Counted from the stretch's first letter, positions 1 to 10,917 are shown. The stretch: DNA of 64,000 nucleotides from Branchiostoma floridae (GCF_000003815.2 NC_049984.1:1919186-1983185); one strand, 5' to 3'. Translations and numbers: made by a program. Notes: generated by a model not told the origin, from the sequence alone.

Positions 1-171
1 CAAACCGGACCACCAGACTGGACTTTCCTACTCCTGAGTCCTGCAACATGAACATAGAAGTTACATGTATATAGTAACGTTACTTTCAATTATCTATACA
101 TACATGAACATATATAAATAAATTGCCATTGTATACCGGAGGTTATAAAGACAAGAGTTGATAATTCAGTG

Positions 172-174
<3 letters not shown>

Positions 175-231
<57 letters not shown>

Positions 232-251
232 TCACTCACTCACTCACTCAC
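175..251. repeat. (CA)n followed by (ACTC)n microsatellite
   Basis: Uninterrupted CA dinucleotides run to about position 226. They pass directly into about six ACTC tetranucleotides. This compound simple repeat is length-polymorphic by nature. Confidence 0.95.
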
Positions 252-860
252 TGTTCATTTCGCTATAGCAAAAGGAGACCTGGCATTTGTCAACTGTTCC
301 TAAGGAAATGAAAGAGTGACCTGACGTGGCCTTTCTGTGATTATAGTGCCAATGTACATAAAGGGTAATAGGCCGGATACTGTAGTTTGGTTTCAGATAT
401 GCGTTCCGATATACCATTCCGGCATGACAACAAACTAATACTAAGCAAGAAACGAAGCGCAAATCTATATGTTAAGTGCTATAAATTATAGTGATTTAAT
501 GTCACAGAAACTTAGACTCCACCCAATTGATATATGGCTAAAATTGCCTACCCTAAAACGTGGCGTATTTTTGTACAAAAAGGCAAATCCCGGCACCGAA
601 CACCGCCCCTTGACGACACGAATTAAGACAAATCTACTCACCCCTAACAAACATAACTTGATCTCCCGCATAGACATGGTTACTGCAGATATTGTGACGT
701 GTTTTTGGACAGACAAAGACCCGTAAACGTCGCTCTAAACGGAAATTTACAGCGTAAAACAGCCGCAGCGACAAGTTAGCAAACATTCGGCGGCCATCTT
801 GCTTTCAAGTCAGGTCAAAGGTCAAAAAGTTTTTGCGCAACAGCATGACCATGTCTTGCC

Positions 861-1044
861 TACTCTCCAAGCAGAGGTTAGGCTCCGGCTGTTTTTTAAC
901 GTTTTTTTNNNNNNNNNNNNNNNNNNNNNNNNNNNNNNNNNNNNNNNNNNNNNNNNNNNNNNNNNNNNNNNNNNNNNNNNNNNNNNNNNNNNNNNNNNNN
1001 NNNNNNNNAAAAACAGCCGGAGCCTAACCGCTGCTTGGAGAGTA
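861..1044. mobile_element. hAT-like foldback MITE, copy 1 (interrupted by N gap)
   Basis: The terminal inverted repeats begin TACTCTCCAAGCAG at 861 and end with its complement at 1044. Both arms continue inward through a CCGGCTGTTTTTT motif. The element is flanked on both sides by a perfect 8-bp direct repeat, GTCTTGCC (853-860 and 1045-1052), which is the target-site duplication expected of hAT-type transposition. The 100-N gap (909-1008) sits exactly in the hairpin centre, so its true size is unknown. No coding capacity is visible. Confidence 0.85.
909..1008. other. Assembly gap (100 N)
   Basis: Exactly 100 unknown bases, a conventional size for a gap of unknown length. It lies inside an inverted-repeat element, which probably caused the assembly break. 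Confidence 0.99.
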
Positions 1045-2049
1045 GTCTTGCCCATTGTTCCAAATAAAAGTATAAAGAAAGTGCAAGATAGCGAAAGGAA
1101 ATTTTCTTAAGATTATTGAGGCGTCTTGTTGAAGATGAAGAAAGGTTGAGAAAGAGGTTGCGTTACTTGATACTATAGTATACTAGTACTTCCACTTTCA
1201 TTGTCTACTACGACCTACTACGAGGTGGGAGGGTTGATGGGTGTTGTTACTGTAACGTTAGTGTTTCTGATGTACTTTCGGTCGTTCACAAGCTCAAACA
1301 AACAAAAAATCGTGTTCTCAAAAAGGCTTTCGATTTGGTATTATTCAATTATTTAATCTCCCTGGTCGAAACGAATCCATGGTCGACGAAACGGCATACA
1401 GTAAATATCAAATCCGCTAAGTGCCCCTTCTTAGTTCTCCCATTACCCCCAGAAACTAATTCATATAGGACAGATAGATTTGTATACATATAAAGATTTG
1501 TATCGAACCGCCAACATATCAAGCTTACTTTGTGACCTAGTTCTTAATAAGCTTGGAGGGGCGTGCTTGCGTAGATAGATAATTGTGGTTATTGAGATCA
1601 GATATGAAAGTGATTGAAATCACATGTGAAAGTGAACTGAAAGCCGACATCTTACAATGATAACCTCGAAATTGCAAAGGGGCCTATTATCCTGAAAGTA
1701 GCACCTGATTAGTGACCGTTCGAATGGTTTCAATATTGTAATAATGTCTGAGCATATGGCAGACTAAGACCTCTCAAATAGCATGTCTGATCTTTCTAAG
1801 CGGCGAGTTAGTATGATAAAAGGCTACAGCGCCGCTAGGATGAATTGATATTCACGGCGTGGTTTTGGCTTCGTGGCTTGTCGTCTTAAGCGTCGAGGCA
1901 TCTTAATTTGTGCATTTCTTCCAACCTAGAGATGGTCAGCTGGTAGATTAAGTACTTTCATTAGAAGAGAATTTCATATTGGATTTGTATGAACCCAAGC
2001 GAAAACGCGCGCAAACCTTCGTGTTGAAAGTGCAAAATGAAGGATAGAA

Positions 2050-2360
2050 CACACATGTGTTTACGCTAGAATTACAAGCATTTCTAGGATAAAAGAAGGC
2101 ACGTTTCTTAACTCTAGAAATAAAAGAATTTCTAAAATAAAACAAGACACATTTCTGTAGACTAGAAATAAAAGAATTTATAGCATAAAAGAAGGCATAT
2201 TTCTTTACACTAGAAATAAATGAAGTTCTAGAATAAAACAAGGCCCATTTTGTTACATTAGACATAAAAAATTCCTAGAATAAAAAAGACACATTTCTTG
2301 ACACGAGAAATAAAAGAATAGCTAGAATAGCGCTAGCAGAAGGCACATTTCTTTACACTT
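2050..2360. repeat. Degenerate minisatellite, period about 48 bp
   Basis: Six to seven imperfect copies of an AT-rich unit built around CACATTTCTTTACACTAGAA and AATAAAAGAATTTCTAGAAT. Successive copies are spaced 48, 48, 48, 44 and 56 bp. A minus-strand open frame here (2265-1948) is only the repeat read in a frame that 48 bp keeps open, giving a recurrent FYxxxxFISS pattern. I do not regard it as a gene. Confidence 0.85.
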
Positions 2361-2797
2361 ACCAGGATTCCGACCTCTTTGGGTTAAACCCTAACTACGT
2401 AAATCGTATATCAGAGGCTTTGCTTACTCCACGGAATTATTATTTTTCCGGTGCACAGATAGAGAGATTTTATCTCACTATCTTTCTTTAGACACAGATG
2501 AAAAGGGCCTTCCGTTCATTATCTTCTAATAACAAACGCATGACTGATACCGAAAGAATTCATCCGTATATATATATAGTGAACTCACAATCTGCGATAA
2601 CTGTGTGTCAACTTTTTAACACAGTTTAAGTCAGGTCATATTATACACTAGAAATGGCCGACTGTTTTCAGCACAAATATTTAGAGAGTTTTTCTCAGGA
2701 ATTTCGCATTCCGTCAGAAGGGAAGGAAGGCCTACCCCACAGACAGAAGTCCCGTATCTACGTACTAATTGCGTTACTGACACCGCCATACCTTCAT

Positions 2798-2947
2798 TGA
2801 CGTCACATTGGCGCCCACCAAAGTTGAAGACGACAGCTGTAACTTATTTATGTAGTGATCTGTACTGATTGAAGACTGGAAGAGCGGAGCCAGTTAAGAC
2901 TTGATGTGGACCTATAAATACGGAGCTGCCTCTGTGTTGTCTCAGTC
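2798..2947 (+). promoter_or_regulatory. Core promoter: CRE, CCAAT, TATA and Inr, probably for the MYND-DUF4470 gene
   Basis: A full palindromic CRE (TGACGTCA, 2798-2805) is followed by an inverted CCAAT box (ATTGG, 2807-2811). A consensus TATA box (TATAAATA) lies at 2913-2920, and an initiator TCAGTC has its A at 2944, 31 bp downstream of the TATA start. The spacing fits a focused polymerase II start. A donor site follows 100 bp later. Assignment to the gene at 5747 is by position and strand and is an inference. Confidence 0.75.
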
Positions 2948-3043
2948 CCTGTTGAGTTGAATCCGGTGCTTCTTACTCACACGTACATACAGTGTCCCTC
3001 AGACGGTTTCACAGGCTAGGCACAAGACGACAAGCACAACACG
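2944..3043 (+). other. Putative non-coding first exon (5' UTR)
   Basis: The stretch runs from the predicted initiator A (2944) to a strong 5' splice site, ACG|GTAAGGT, at 3043/3044. It has no ATG followed by a useful frame. A matching pyrimidine-rich acceptor (ctctctttcccgaag) ends at 5739, eight bases before the MYND gene ATG, so splicing 3043 to 5740 would join this leader to that gene. RNA evidence is not available to me. Confidence 0.6.
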
Positions 3044-4169
3044 GTAAGGTAAAGCTACATGTGTTGTAATGTCGTATGACCTTTTATATTTGTTGAATAT
3101 GGGGCCTTCGCATTAGGTATTAGCTAGCATTACGTATTGTTGATATACGCTGCAGTTGTGTGCGTGGCTTTGCAAACTTAGCAGTGACGTTTTTTACAAG
3201 GCAATGCCAATGAGGATATGTCGACTACGAAGAGTAGTTTTAATACATGTAACGTTACATGTACATATGGTATAAGGTGCATATAGCAATCTAGGGTCAG
3301 CTGCAGATTACGTCATTGTATCAGCGCTATTGTAGCAAAAGCCCGAAAGTACATCCTCAGTACCGCATGTCAAGGTACAAGGTATCGTTCTTTGTAGGTG
3401 TCCACTTTGTCGGTTGAATATTTCTCTCTTGTGTTGCAACGTCTTCTCGTCATGCTACACTGACGTGTCATTTGGTATGACTGACTGTATCATAGTGTGA
3501 TATACTTGCATACTTTTCATTTCGCTATCCATAACTGCATTGAAAAAGGCCTACCATTTATCAATGCCAGTGGATCAAGGAGGGATGATAATGAACAGAA
3601 GATGATACAAAAATGTAGCTATGCCTTGACGTAAAACAGTACACGTCGTTATCATACTGAATTACTTTATGAGGATTACTCGCTCTATTTTGCTGTCTTT
3701 GAAGTTTTAGAGACTCAGAGAAAGTATAAAACTCTCTCTTGACAGTTGCAATGACGCAAGTACCCACAAATTAAATGCGTAGATCTGTCACTGCAATGCA
3801 TGGATGTCCATAACATGAATGTCTGCCAAGACCATGTGGTTAAGAGATCTCCACCTAGCCTTGATACCAGACTGTTTTCAGGGCCTACACAGGCCACTTG
3901 ACGTATGCGACAGATATTGGGATCGAACGGGGGTGTGGTGTGTCTGGAATCCAGGGTAGGCTAGACTGAAAAGTCTTTAGAAATCTCCCACTGATCATCG
4001 CAGATCCTCAAGAATATGGAGTATCTATCGGAATGGAAAGTTTTGAATCTTTTAAATCTCTAGGGACATCGAAGAGATAGCTTGGAAGCCACACTGTTTC
4101 CATGACTCTCACAGATCTGATTCTGGGACAGTAATAATAATAATATGATAATTCAAAGGTTCTTGATGG

Positions 4170-4400
4170 ATGTCATGTGTGGATGTTGGCACATTGACGC
4201 ACCAAATCCGTAGTGTGTTTTTGGCACACATTTAGACACATAAGCCGAAGAGGCTCGGTGGGCGTCGCCCTACCGTAAGGGAAAGTTGTGGGAAGCACCT
4301 TTCCCAAGGCCACAACGTTGGAGCATGGTAGTATCGAACTCGGACCTCTTGGTTTTGAACCCAACGCGTCACGCCATACCAACGCCACCAGGGTCAAACG
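4170..4400 (-). mobile_element. tRNA-derived SINE
   Basis: Read on the minus strand, the start has an A-box-like segment (GTTGGTATGGCGTGACG). An anticodon-loop-like GTTCAAAACC follows, then a B-box-like AGTTCGATACT. The body after this tRNA-like head includes CCTTGGGAAAGG, which is related to the SINE at 34260-34405. It looks like a polymerase III-promoted SINE, not a functional tRNA, because the cloverleaf is degenerate. Confidence 0.65.
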
Positions 4401-4494
4401 TACCCTAAGGCTGAAAGTCCTTGTCGGAATAACTGACCGGACATAAAAGTGCTTATCTATTTCTGTTGATTTTATTTGGGGGGGGGCGGAGGTG

Positions 4495-4685
4495 TAGCCT
4501 GAGTATCATCCTCCGTAGTAACCGCTGGCTCACGACTTCGCTGCAAATCCGNNNNNNNNNNNNNNNNNNNNNNNNNNNNNNNNNNNNNNNNNNNNNNNNN
4601 NNNNNNNNNNNNNNNNNNNNNNNNNNNNNNNNNNNNNNNNNNNNNNNNNNNCAGCGGTTACTACGTAGAGGTGATACTTAGGCTA
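4495..4685. mobile_element. Mutator-like foldback MITE (contains N gap)
   Basis: The left end reads TAGCCTGAGTATCA and continues to CGTAGTAACCGCTG. The right end is its near-perfect complement, giving arms of about 34 bp. The 9-bp flanks, GCGGAGGTG on the left and GGGGAGGTG on the right, match at 8 of 9 bases and suggest a 9-bp target-site duplication, as in Mutator-type elements. A 100-N gap (4552-4651) replaces the interior. Confidence 0.75.
4552..4651. other. Assembly gap (100 N)
   Basis: One hundred unknown bases inside the inverted-repeat element at 4495-4685. As at 909-1008, the foldback structure is a likely reason for the break. Confidence 0.99.
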
Positions 4686-5260
4686 GGGGAGGTGGCGACC
4701 CCGAATTCGTTTAGTGTTGGAGGAAGTTATTTTGCAGACTGTCGAATCTTTCTCCTATCATCAACCTTCTGTGTAGTGGTAAATTTGGGCAAATGTTCCG
4801 GGCGAAATGGGTAAATTGCATATCTATAGTTTTCACGATTGGCTGCTGCACATCAAGCCATGACCTAGAAATGCAGAAATGACAACTGTTACATTAATTA
4901 CTTTTGAGAAAGGCACTGATAAAATATGGCTTGTGTCATTTTGTTCTAACAGTGTTCGAGTGATTCAATTTGGCTCATTTCTGTATAATTGTCTGATTTA
5001 TATTTATGTGCATGTGCCTTTTATCTTTCCTCGCAAATTCCTTAAACTTGTTATCTTCTACTATGTTTTGAAAGGAATTCCCAGCTCTTGTACATGGCTT
5101 GTTTCTGTCATGAGATAATCTCTTTCGGTAATCTGACATTAGACAGCCTGAATGCAGCTGACACACGCAGAGAGAGAGAGAGATCTAAAAACAGCTCAGA
5201 TTATCATCATCATCTAATCGTTGTTGATTTTTCTAGGGGCCCAGAGAACATAGGAATCAG

Positions 5261-5455
5261 TACTCTCCAAACACAGGTTAGGCTACGGCTGTTTTTTTTT
5301 TAATACTTTTTTTACGTTTCTTTTAGTCGTTTTTATCTGGCTCTCTATTTTTTAACAATTTGTTGATTCCTCGCGGTCGAAAATTGAAAGCCTGATAAAA
5401 ACGCAAAAAAGAAACGTCAAAAAACAGCCGGTGCCTAACCTCTGCTTGGAGAGTA
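5261..5455. mobile_element. hAT-like foldback MITE, copy 2 (complete)
   Basis: A 195-bp element with inverted arms of roughly 75 bp. It starts TACTCTCCAA, runs through GGTTAGGC..CGGCTGTTTTTT and ACGTTTCTTTT, and returns in complement to GGAGAGTA at 5455. It is the same family as 861-1044 and shows what the N gap there replaces. The target duplication is not clear here: flanking GGAA on each side matches only partly. No open frame is present. Confidence 0.85.
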
Positions 5456-5746
5456 GGAAGACAGTGGGACATCAATTACATAACAGAAATTGTGACGCAA
5501 ATATAGAAATTGATAATGAAATCATGGAATTGATTTAGTATCTACACAATCCGAGCTAATACCACTCAGAACGTTAACGTAAGGTTAACATTATGGCACT
5601 AGGAATACAAATAGTTGTATTTGGTAAAAAAAGATGATATAATCCGATTAAACTTGAAGATGGTTTCTGATGAGGGGGTTTGTACCACTTCCCATCTCTG
5701 CCAGTGGACTGCTTATCACTTTATCTCTCTTTCCCGAAGGAGCATA

Positions 5747-8700
5747 ATGGACTCCCGGCCCGGCACGTGTTGGCGGTGTGGGGGTGACGCAACCATGTCC
5801 TGTCCGCGGTGCGAGCTGGCGCAGTACTGCAGGGATCACTGCATGCAGCTGGACATCTACAGGCACGAGGTAGGTTTAGAACTGTATGTTTCAATGATTT
5901 TACTACTGCTGTCAGTCGGTCTATAACGCAAGTTCACCTTTATCCGCGCGGCAACCTATATGCGCAGTTGTGAAAAAAATGGGATTTAGATATCTACGGG
6001 CAGTGGTTTCTACATTTTGAAAATATTGCAAGCCGTTTGACACCAATGTCGTCGACTTGATAGCTGACGAATCGTCCCTATCACAGCAATATCTTGATTC
6101 TTTTGTATGACACGAACTGTGCAGTGACCCAAGCCTCTATCCCCCCCCCCCCAAATATCTTCTTCTTTTTTCTGATAAAATGTCACTCTTATTCTGTTTT
6201 TCTCTTTACACTGATGAAGGTGGAGTGCACGAACTGTGCAGTGAGCCAAGCCTGCAGTCTCCCTAATATCTTCTTTTTTTTCTTATAAATGTCACTTTAA
6301 TTCTGTCTTTTGGCACTGAAGGTGGAGTATACGAACTGTGCTGGTAACCAGTAACCCGATCCTCTAGCTCCTCAATATCTTTTTTTTAAAATAAATGTCA
6401 CTCTAATTATGTTTCTTACACTGAAGGTGGAGTGTACGAACTGTGCGGTTGCCCAAGCCTGTAGCCTACCGAGCTGCGAGGCGTTAACACGGGAGGCTAA
6501 ACCCTGCTCCGCCTGTCAGGAGGCGTGGTACTGCAGCCCGACCTGCCAGCGGTCCGACTGGGCCAGGCACAAAGGCACCTGTAACCAACAAACACGGTAT
6601 GTGACAACCGTGATGGTAGAATAGACAACTCACTGTATCAAAACCCGATGTGGACAGAACTTATGGAAGGATCGCACCAAATATAGATGATAGTCACATG
6701 ACAAATCCATGTAAGGTAGTTGTTTAGCAGTCTCTTAGATACACCAATAGTAGAGTAGCTTCTCTAGCGCCACCTCTGGTACGTAGTTTGAACCTCAGGC
6801 GCTGGTTAGAACCCGAGGTTAGCACACGCATATCCTGTAGCTCTCAAGTTAGTAACTGTAGATCTATATTATAACCATACCTCTGTAACTGCAATCGTAG
6901 CCAGACCTTTGTACAGACCATTGTGTAGACCTTTGTAATATTAGCTTTGTATGTTATTGTCTGCATTGTGATTTGAGAAGTTGAGTACAGCAGAAGTCAA
7001 ATACAACACGACACGTACGAGTAATCGCAACTCGGCTTGGCGTCCTTTATATACCTAGTGTAGTATTGTCGCTTGTATATAAGGTTAAATCCCTACCGCT
7101 AGACCCCCGAATTCTACAGGTACATCCGGCAAGCAGCCACCAACATCGCCGCACGACTGGCCGCCGACCAGAGGAAGAAGAACAAAGATGCCGGGTTGTC
7201 CACCACCTACTACTGGGGCAACACGGTTGCCGTAGATCTGCTGCAACTGTCGCAAAATGAGGGTTCACATGGCAACGATTGCTGTGGCGACGACTTTAAC
7301 CTCCTTCTGCTCGGGACGGGGAGTATGAGACACGTTGTCCTCACGGTAGCAGAACTTCCTGAAGTGTTCACCGGGAACTTGAACTTCGTCTTGAACGACA
7401 ATGACTACCAGGTGATGGCCCGAAACGTGCTGATGCTGTACGCCCTCTGGAGGTACGGAGACAAAGAGGACGTCGCCATGGACATCACGCAGATCTGGTA
7501 CTCTGTCCTCATCAGCAAGGAGCAGACGGAGATGGTCAGAATCTGTCTGGAAGACCTTCTTAACGTGGAGTGTGATGGCGATGAAGCGGTCGTCCTCTGT
7601 ACCGGACTGATCACTGTTAGCTCTGGTCATTTCGCAACGCTGAAGAAGATGTGGAAGACTTGGCTGAAGCTTCTCAACGAAGCCGGAACAAGGAAGTCCA
7701 TAACGAAAGAGTTTCAGACCATCTACTGGAAACGACTGAAAGGGTTTCCTAAAGAGCCTCGCATGGGAGTGGAAAGCCACCTGCTCCGGCTACCAGAGCG
7801 GTACAGAACGTCGGTGCGAGACTGGTACGAACACGGGATTCTCCTTAGCGAGAGTGACGAGAGAAGGAGACACGCAGGAAACGATAACGTCACACTGATG
7901 TCGTCAAACACTCGCATGGCGAACTTTTTAACAAAGATGACCAACGCCATGAATGGAAATTCTAAAGCACCTAGTACAATACCATTTCCAGAACTAACTC
8001 TAGGACTACAAAGTGATTCAACTCCCTTCGGAGCATGGGACTGCCTGTCAGTCAGAGGATTTTACGATGATGACTGCGCCCTTCAGATGTACTCAGTGTA
8101 CATCAGCGACAAGATCTCAAGACTGCAGGAAATCGTCCAGAAAGGCAAAATAAAAGTGATGTTCGTGTTGTCTGATTGCCTGGAGGTGCCGCAGCACATC
8201 CCAGAAGGGATGGTGTTTGACCGGATCCACAGCTCTAACCTGGCTGATTACGTGGGTTACCCCGCACTCCTGCACCTCGCAGGGCCTCTGCTGAGGAAGA
8301 CAAACACTCACGCTGTCATTATTACAGGTATGTAGAACACGGAGTACATTTTCCTCTAGAATACCCACTGTAAATATAAGCACGACGCACAATATACGAA
8401 ATAACTGAGAAATGAAAAGTTAATGAAAAATATGTATAAAACAGAAATATGCACATGCAAATATCTAATATCATCAGCTAACTACGTGATGTAATGGAAA
8501 ACTCTGGTCCGTTTTAAGAAGAGAGAAGAAGCAAGTAAACTATAAATAAAGTTATAGATATAGATATAGATATAGTAAGGCATATGATATCTTCTCTGTC
8601 ATTCTCCATGTATCTAGCTTAGTGCATTTAGCTCAAATGAATATTCAATAACCTCCATCGTGATTGTCATTTGTAACAGAGTTTATGAACTGGGTCCGCA

Positions 8701-9179
8701 CCGTTCCGGAGCGAGCGACGCTGGGCCAGACGGACGCGGCTGTCTTCCTCCCACAAGAGAGCCTCCTGGAGAAGCTGGAAGGTACTGCACGTCAGGACAT
8801 CGCTGCTCTTCGAGGCGGGATGACCAAAGAGCTGGATACGGATTTAACCACCGTGCTCCATGTTCTAAGAGGGAGGAAGATCCTGATGGAGTACTTCGAC
8901 AACTGGGTTTCCTTCATGTGGTACCTCCGTGCCGAACTATTGGCGAGAACGTCCCCATCTTCTGTATTAGATGTAAATACCAATGGTATAAATGGTATCA
9001 ACAATCCTGGAGGCTGTGCGAAGGTACCGAAGATGAACGAAGTCAGCACGGCATGCGGAATGAAGCTACGCAATTTCTCGAAAGACGCGAACAAGATCTG
9101 TCCCTTCAAACCCCGCGTGAACGCCAAACCGATCTCTGATCCTAATGTGTACCTCCGTGTTCTTGAATGGACATTGTAG
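5747..9179 (+). CDS. MYND zinc finger / DUF4470-domain protein (666 aa)
   Basis: Four coding exons: 5747-5869, 6427-6596, 7120-8327 and 8680-9179 (stop TAG 9177-9179). All junctions are GT..AG and phases agree (2001 nt). The start is chosen because the ATG has A at -3 and G at +4 and follows an acceptor at 5739. Residues 8-44 form a canonical MYND finger (Cys 8, 11, 19, 22, 28, 32, His 40, Cys 44) whose last Cys comes from exon 2. A second finger (about 53-93: CSAC, YC, H89, C93) has an unusual C-x4-C first pair. From about residue 128 (YYWGNT..) a DUF4470-like region follows with an NLLLLG-T-G-S-MRHV motif and an LNDND..ARN stretch. MYND fingers usually bind proline-rich partners; the role of DUF4470 is unknown. 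AATAAA lies at 9651. Catalytic function cannot be inferred. Confidence 0.85.
6100..6426 (+). pseudogene. Three decayed tandem copies of the intron-1 end plus exon-2 head
   Basis: The segment made of the pyrimidine tract, acceptor and first ~45 bases of MYND exon 2 recurs in tandem. The shared ACGAACTGTG occurs at 6112, 6229, 6331 and, in the real exon, 6436. Copies at 6221 and 6323 keep an AG acceptor followed by GTGGAGT. The 6221 copy keeps the codons that complete the first MYND finger but runs into TAA; the third has lost a Cys codon and meets TAA; the first copy has lost its acceptor. Confidence 0.85.
6597..7119 (+). other. Intron 2 of the MYND-DUF4470 gene
   Basis: A GTATGT..ACAG intron. 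I see no repeat or coding signal beyond the flanking splice sites. Confidence 0.7.
8328..8679 (+). other. Intron 3 of the MYND-DUF4470 gene
   Basis: Bounded by GTATGT and AACAG. It contains a short ATAGAT microsatellite near 8555-8575. Phase-1 splicing across it keeps the reading frame. Confidence 0.75.
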
Positions 9180-9670
9180 ATAAATAAGCATAGCGAAATT
9201 GCTTAGTCGTTACAAGACCCTCAATACCCATAGTTATCAGCGTAAAGGATTCGACCGTGCACTTCATATCTTAATCGCTAGGTGTCCTGAACGATGGCTT
9301 CAAACAGCTGGCCAAAAAGAACCTCAATGACTTCATATGGATAAATAGCTTTGATCCCAAAGTGGTGTGATCATGAGTATCAGCCTGGTTAGTTTCAGGG
9401 GTTCCCAAACTCCCCCCTATGGGAGCCCGTTAAAATAACAATGCTGATACTCAGGCTAAAGTGTTAACCGATAATGAAGCCGGTCAGCTTATGATCTAAG
9501 CTTGGTATCTTCCTAGAGGTCACCATGTGTTCTATGACGTATCTAGCTACTCCATTGCACTATATATATGAAACTGTATATAGAATGAAAGTATCACGCA
9601 AATGTAAAAAGAAGTAGTGGTTCTTAATGCTTTTATGCAAACAAAAGGTCAATAAAAGCCACAGATTTTG
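9180..9670 (+). other. 3' UTR and polyadenylation signal of the MYND-DUF4470 gene
   Basis: Non-coding sequence after the TAG at 9177, ending near a consensus AATAAA at 9651-9656. It carries a short foldback remnant at 9374-9458. Confidence 0.55.
9374..9458. mobile_element. Short Mutator-like MITE remnant
   Basis: The left arm TGAGTATCAGC and the right arm, the complement of TAGCCTGAGTATCAGC, face each other across about 55 bp. The arm sequence is that of the element at 4495-4685. The left end has lost its first five bases. Confidence 0.6.
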
Positions 9671-9787
9671 CTGATTTCTATACCCGTACTATATCACTTG
9701 TATGGGATGGATGAACTGTATATATACATGTAGTAAGAATAGTCATACGTTTTCAGCGATTATGAAAATATGAAATGTTACAATACG

Positions 9788-10023
9788 CCTTTATTTATTT
9801 ATTTATTCATTTATTGTCACAGGACCGGGGCAACAGACGTTGTCTTTTCTCTCCCCTTGTCCAGATTAAAAAGTGCATAATTGTATGTTTCTTTTTCCTT
9901 TTCATCAAAGATCAATAAAAATTGAGAACAAATGCTGAGACACAATAATGGTCTAAAACATAAACAACAACACACAGCAGAAATACACACATCTGTTAAA
10001 GGATTGATTACAACGTTACACAA
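9788..10023 (-). mobile_element. Possible non-LTR retrotransposon 3' end
   Basis: Read on the minus strand, a short open frame ends just before a GACAATAAATGAATAAATAAATAAA tail in several pieces, a typical CR1/L2-type 3' terminus. The coding part is too short for a family assignment. The call rests mainly on the terminal short repeat. Confidence 0.4.
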
Positions 10024-10820
10024 TCGAAAAAGCTATATAGCTACTTGTCAAAAACACACAGGATATTGCACCAAGCATGGTGATAGTTTGACAGTTGCTT
10101 GGAGCTTAAGAGTCTTTCTTGTTGGCGTCATCTGGTTTTGACAACGGCTTTTACTGTAGCTTTGTCTGGAGCATCTGCAGATGACAGGCGATGTTGGTAG
10201 CGGACAAAAACTGTAATGGGGGGCATTGTCATGACACAAGATATCAAATACACATGTCGCTGCGTTTGGTACAGATACTTTGGTTGTGGAGTGACTAAGT
10301 GCTTCTGGTCTTTTGTTTATTGTTAAAGTGTGTGTGCGCATATGTATAAGTATATATACACAGACATGTATCAGATTCGTATCACACCAATGTTATCAAG
10401 AATAGTATAGTCTGAATACATTTCTAAATACACGTTGATATACAGGCGCCACCATACAGACAAATGCGCCGACAATCTTAAACAAAAGTTCTTTATCATC
10501 TATGTCCATTACTTTAACAGGGAGAATCCAAGCAGGCAGTAATTCCTGTTCCTTTCAAGCTCTAGTCTAACGTTCACTTCATCAAACCTCAGTCTAAGTG
10601 AGCTATCTATTATTCTAATGCGCCTTGTGTAGGCGGTGTGGCCTTATCTAAAGTCACCGGTTCTTGTTCCTTTTATGCACTAACGTTTACATCATCAAAC
10701 AGCAGTCTAAGTGCTAGTATCCCCGTGTATTCTTGTGTGGTCGGTGGGGCCTTATCTGAAGGAACTGGTTCATGCAGGTGGAGCATGCTTCCCTCGTTCC
10801 AACTAGATTCCTTCGCAGAC

Positions 10821-10917
10821 TTCGAGGGGGGCCGGCTTTATTTTATTGGGGGGGGGGACTAGCCAACCAGCGCACACCCCCCCCCCCTCACACCATAAAA
10901 TAAAAGCTAGCCCCGAA
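10821..10917. mobile_element. Foldback element with G-run/C-run loop
   Basis: The arms around GGCTTTATTTTAT and ATAAAATAAAAGC pair. They are flanked by CTTCGAGGGG and CCCCGAAG, and poly-G and poly-C tracts (about 10850 and 10880) also pair. It looks like a small MITE with no coding capacity. No target duplication was identified. Confidence 0.55.

Larger units (their letters stand above)
1..2790. other. Intergenic region, no gene recognised
   Basis: I see no exon with supported splice sites here. The stretch holds a CA/ACTC microsatellite (175-250), a hAT-like MITE broken by an assembly gap (861-1044) and a degenerate minisatellite (about 2050-2360). Small open frames in it are short and overlap these repeats. 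Confidence 0.6.
3044..5739 (+). other. Predicted 5' UTR intron of the MYND-DUF4470 gene
   Basis: The intron runs from GTAAGG to the AG at 5738-5739. It contains a minus-strand tRNA-type SINE (about 4170-4400), a Mutator-like MITE holding an N gap (4495-4685), and a complete hAT-like MITE (5261-5455). I see no coding exon. Confidence 0.5.

Noticed and set aside
799-1110. Open frames crossing the N gap
   Set aside because: They exist only because N bases cannot create stops; the flanks belong to a MITE.
7265-7780. 171-codon minus-strand frame
   Set aside because: Antisense shadow of the large DUF4470-containing exon.
10048-10341. 97-codon minus-strand frame
   Set aside because: No domain, poor start context and no splice signals; the composition resembles non-coding sequence.
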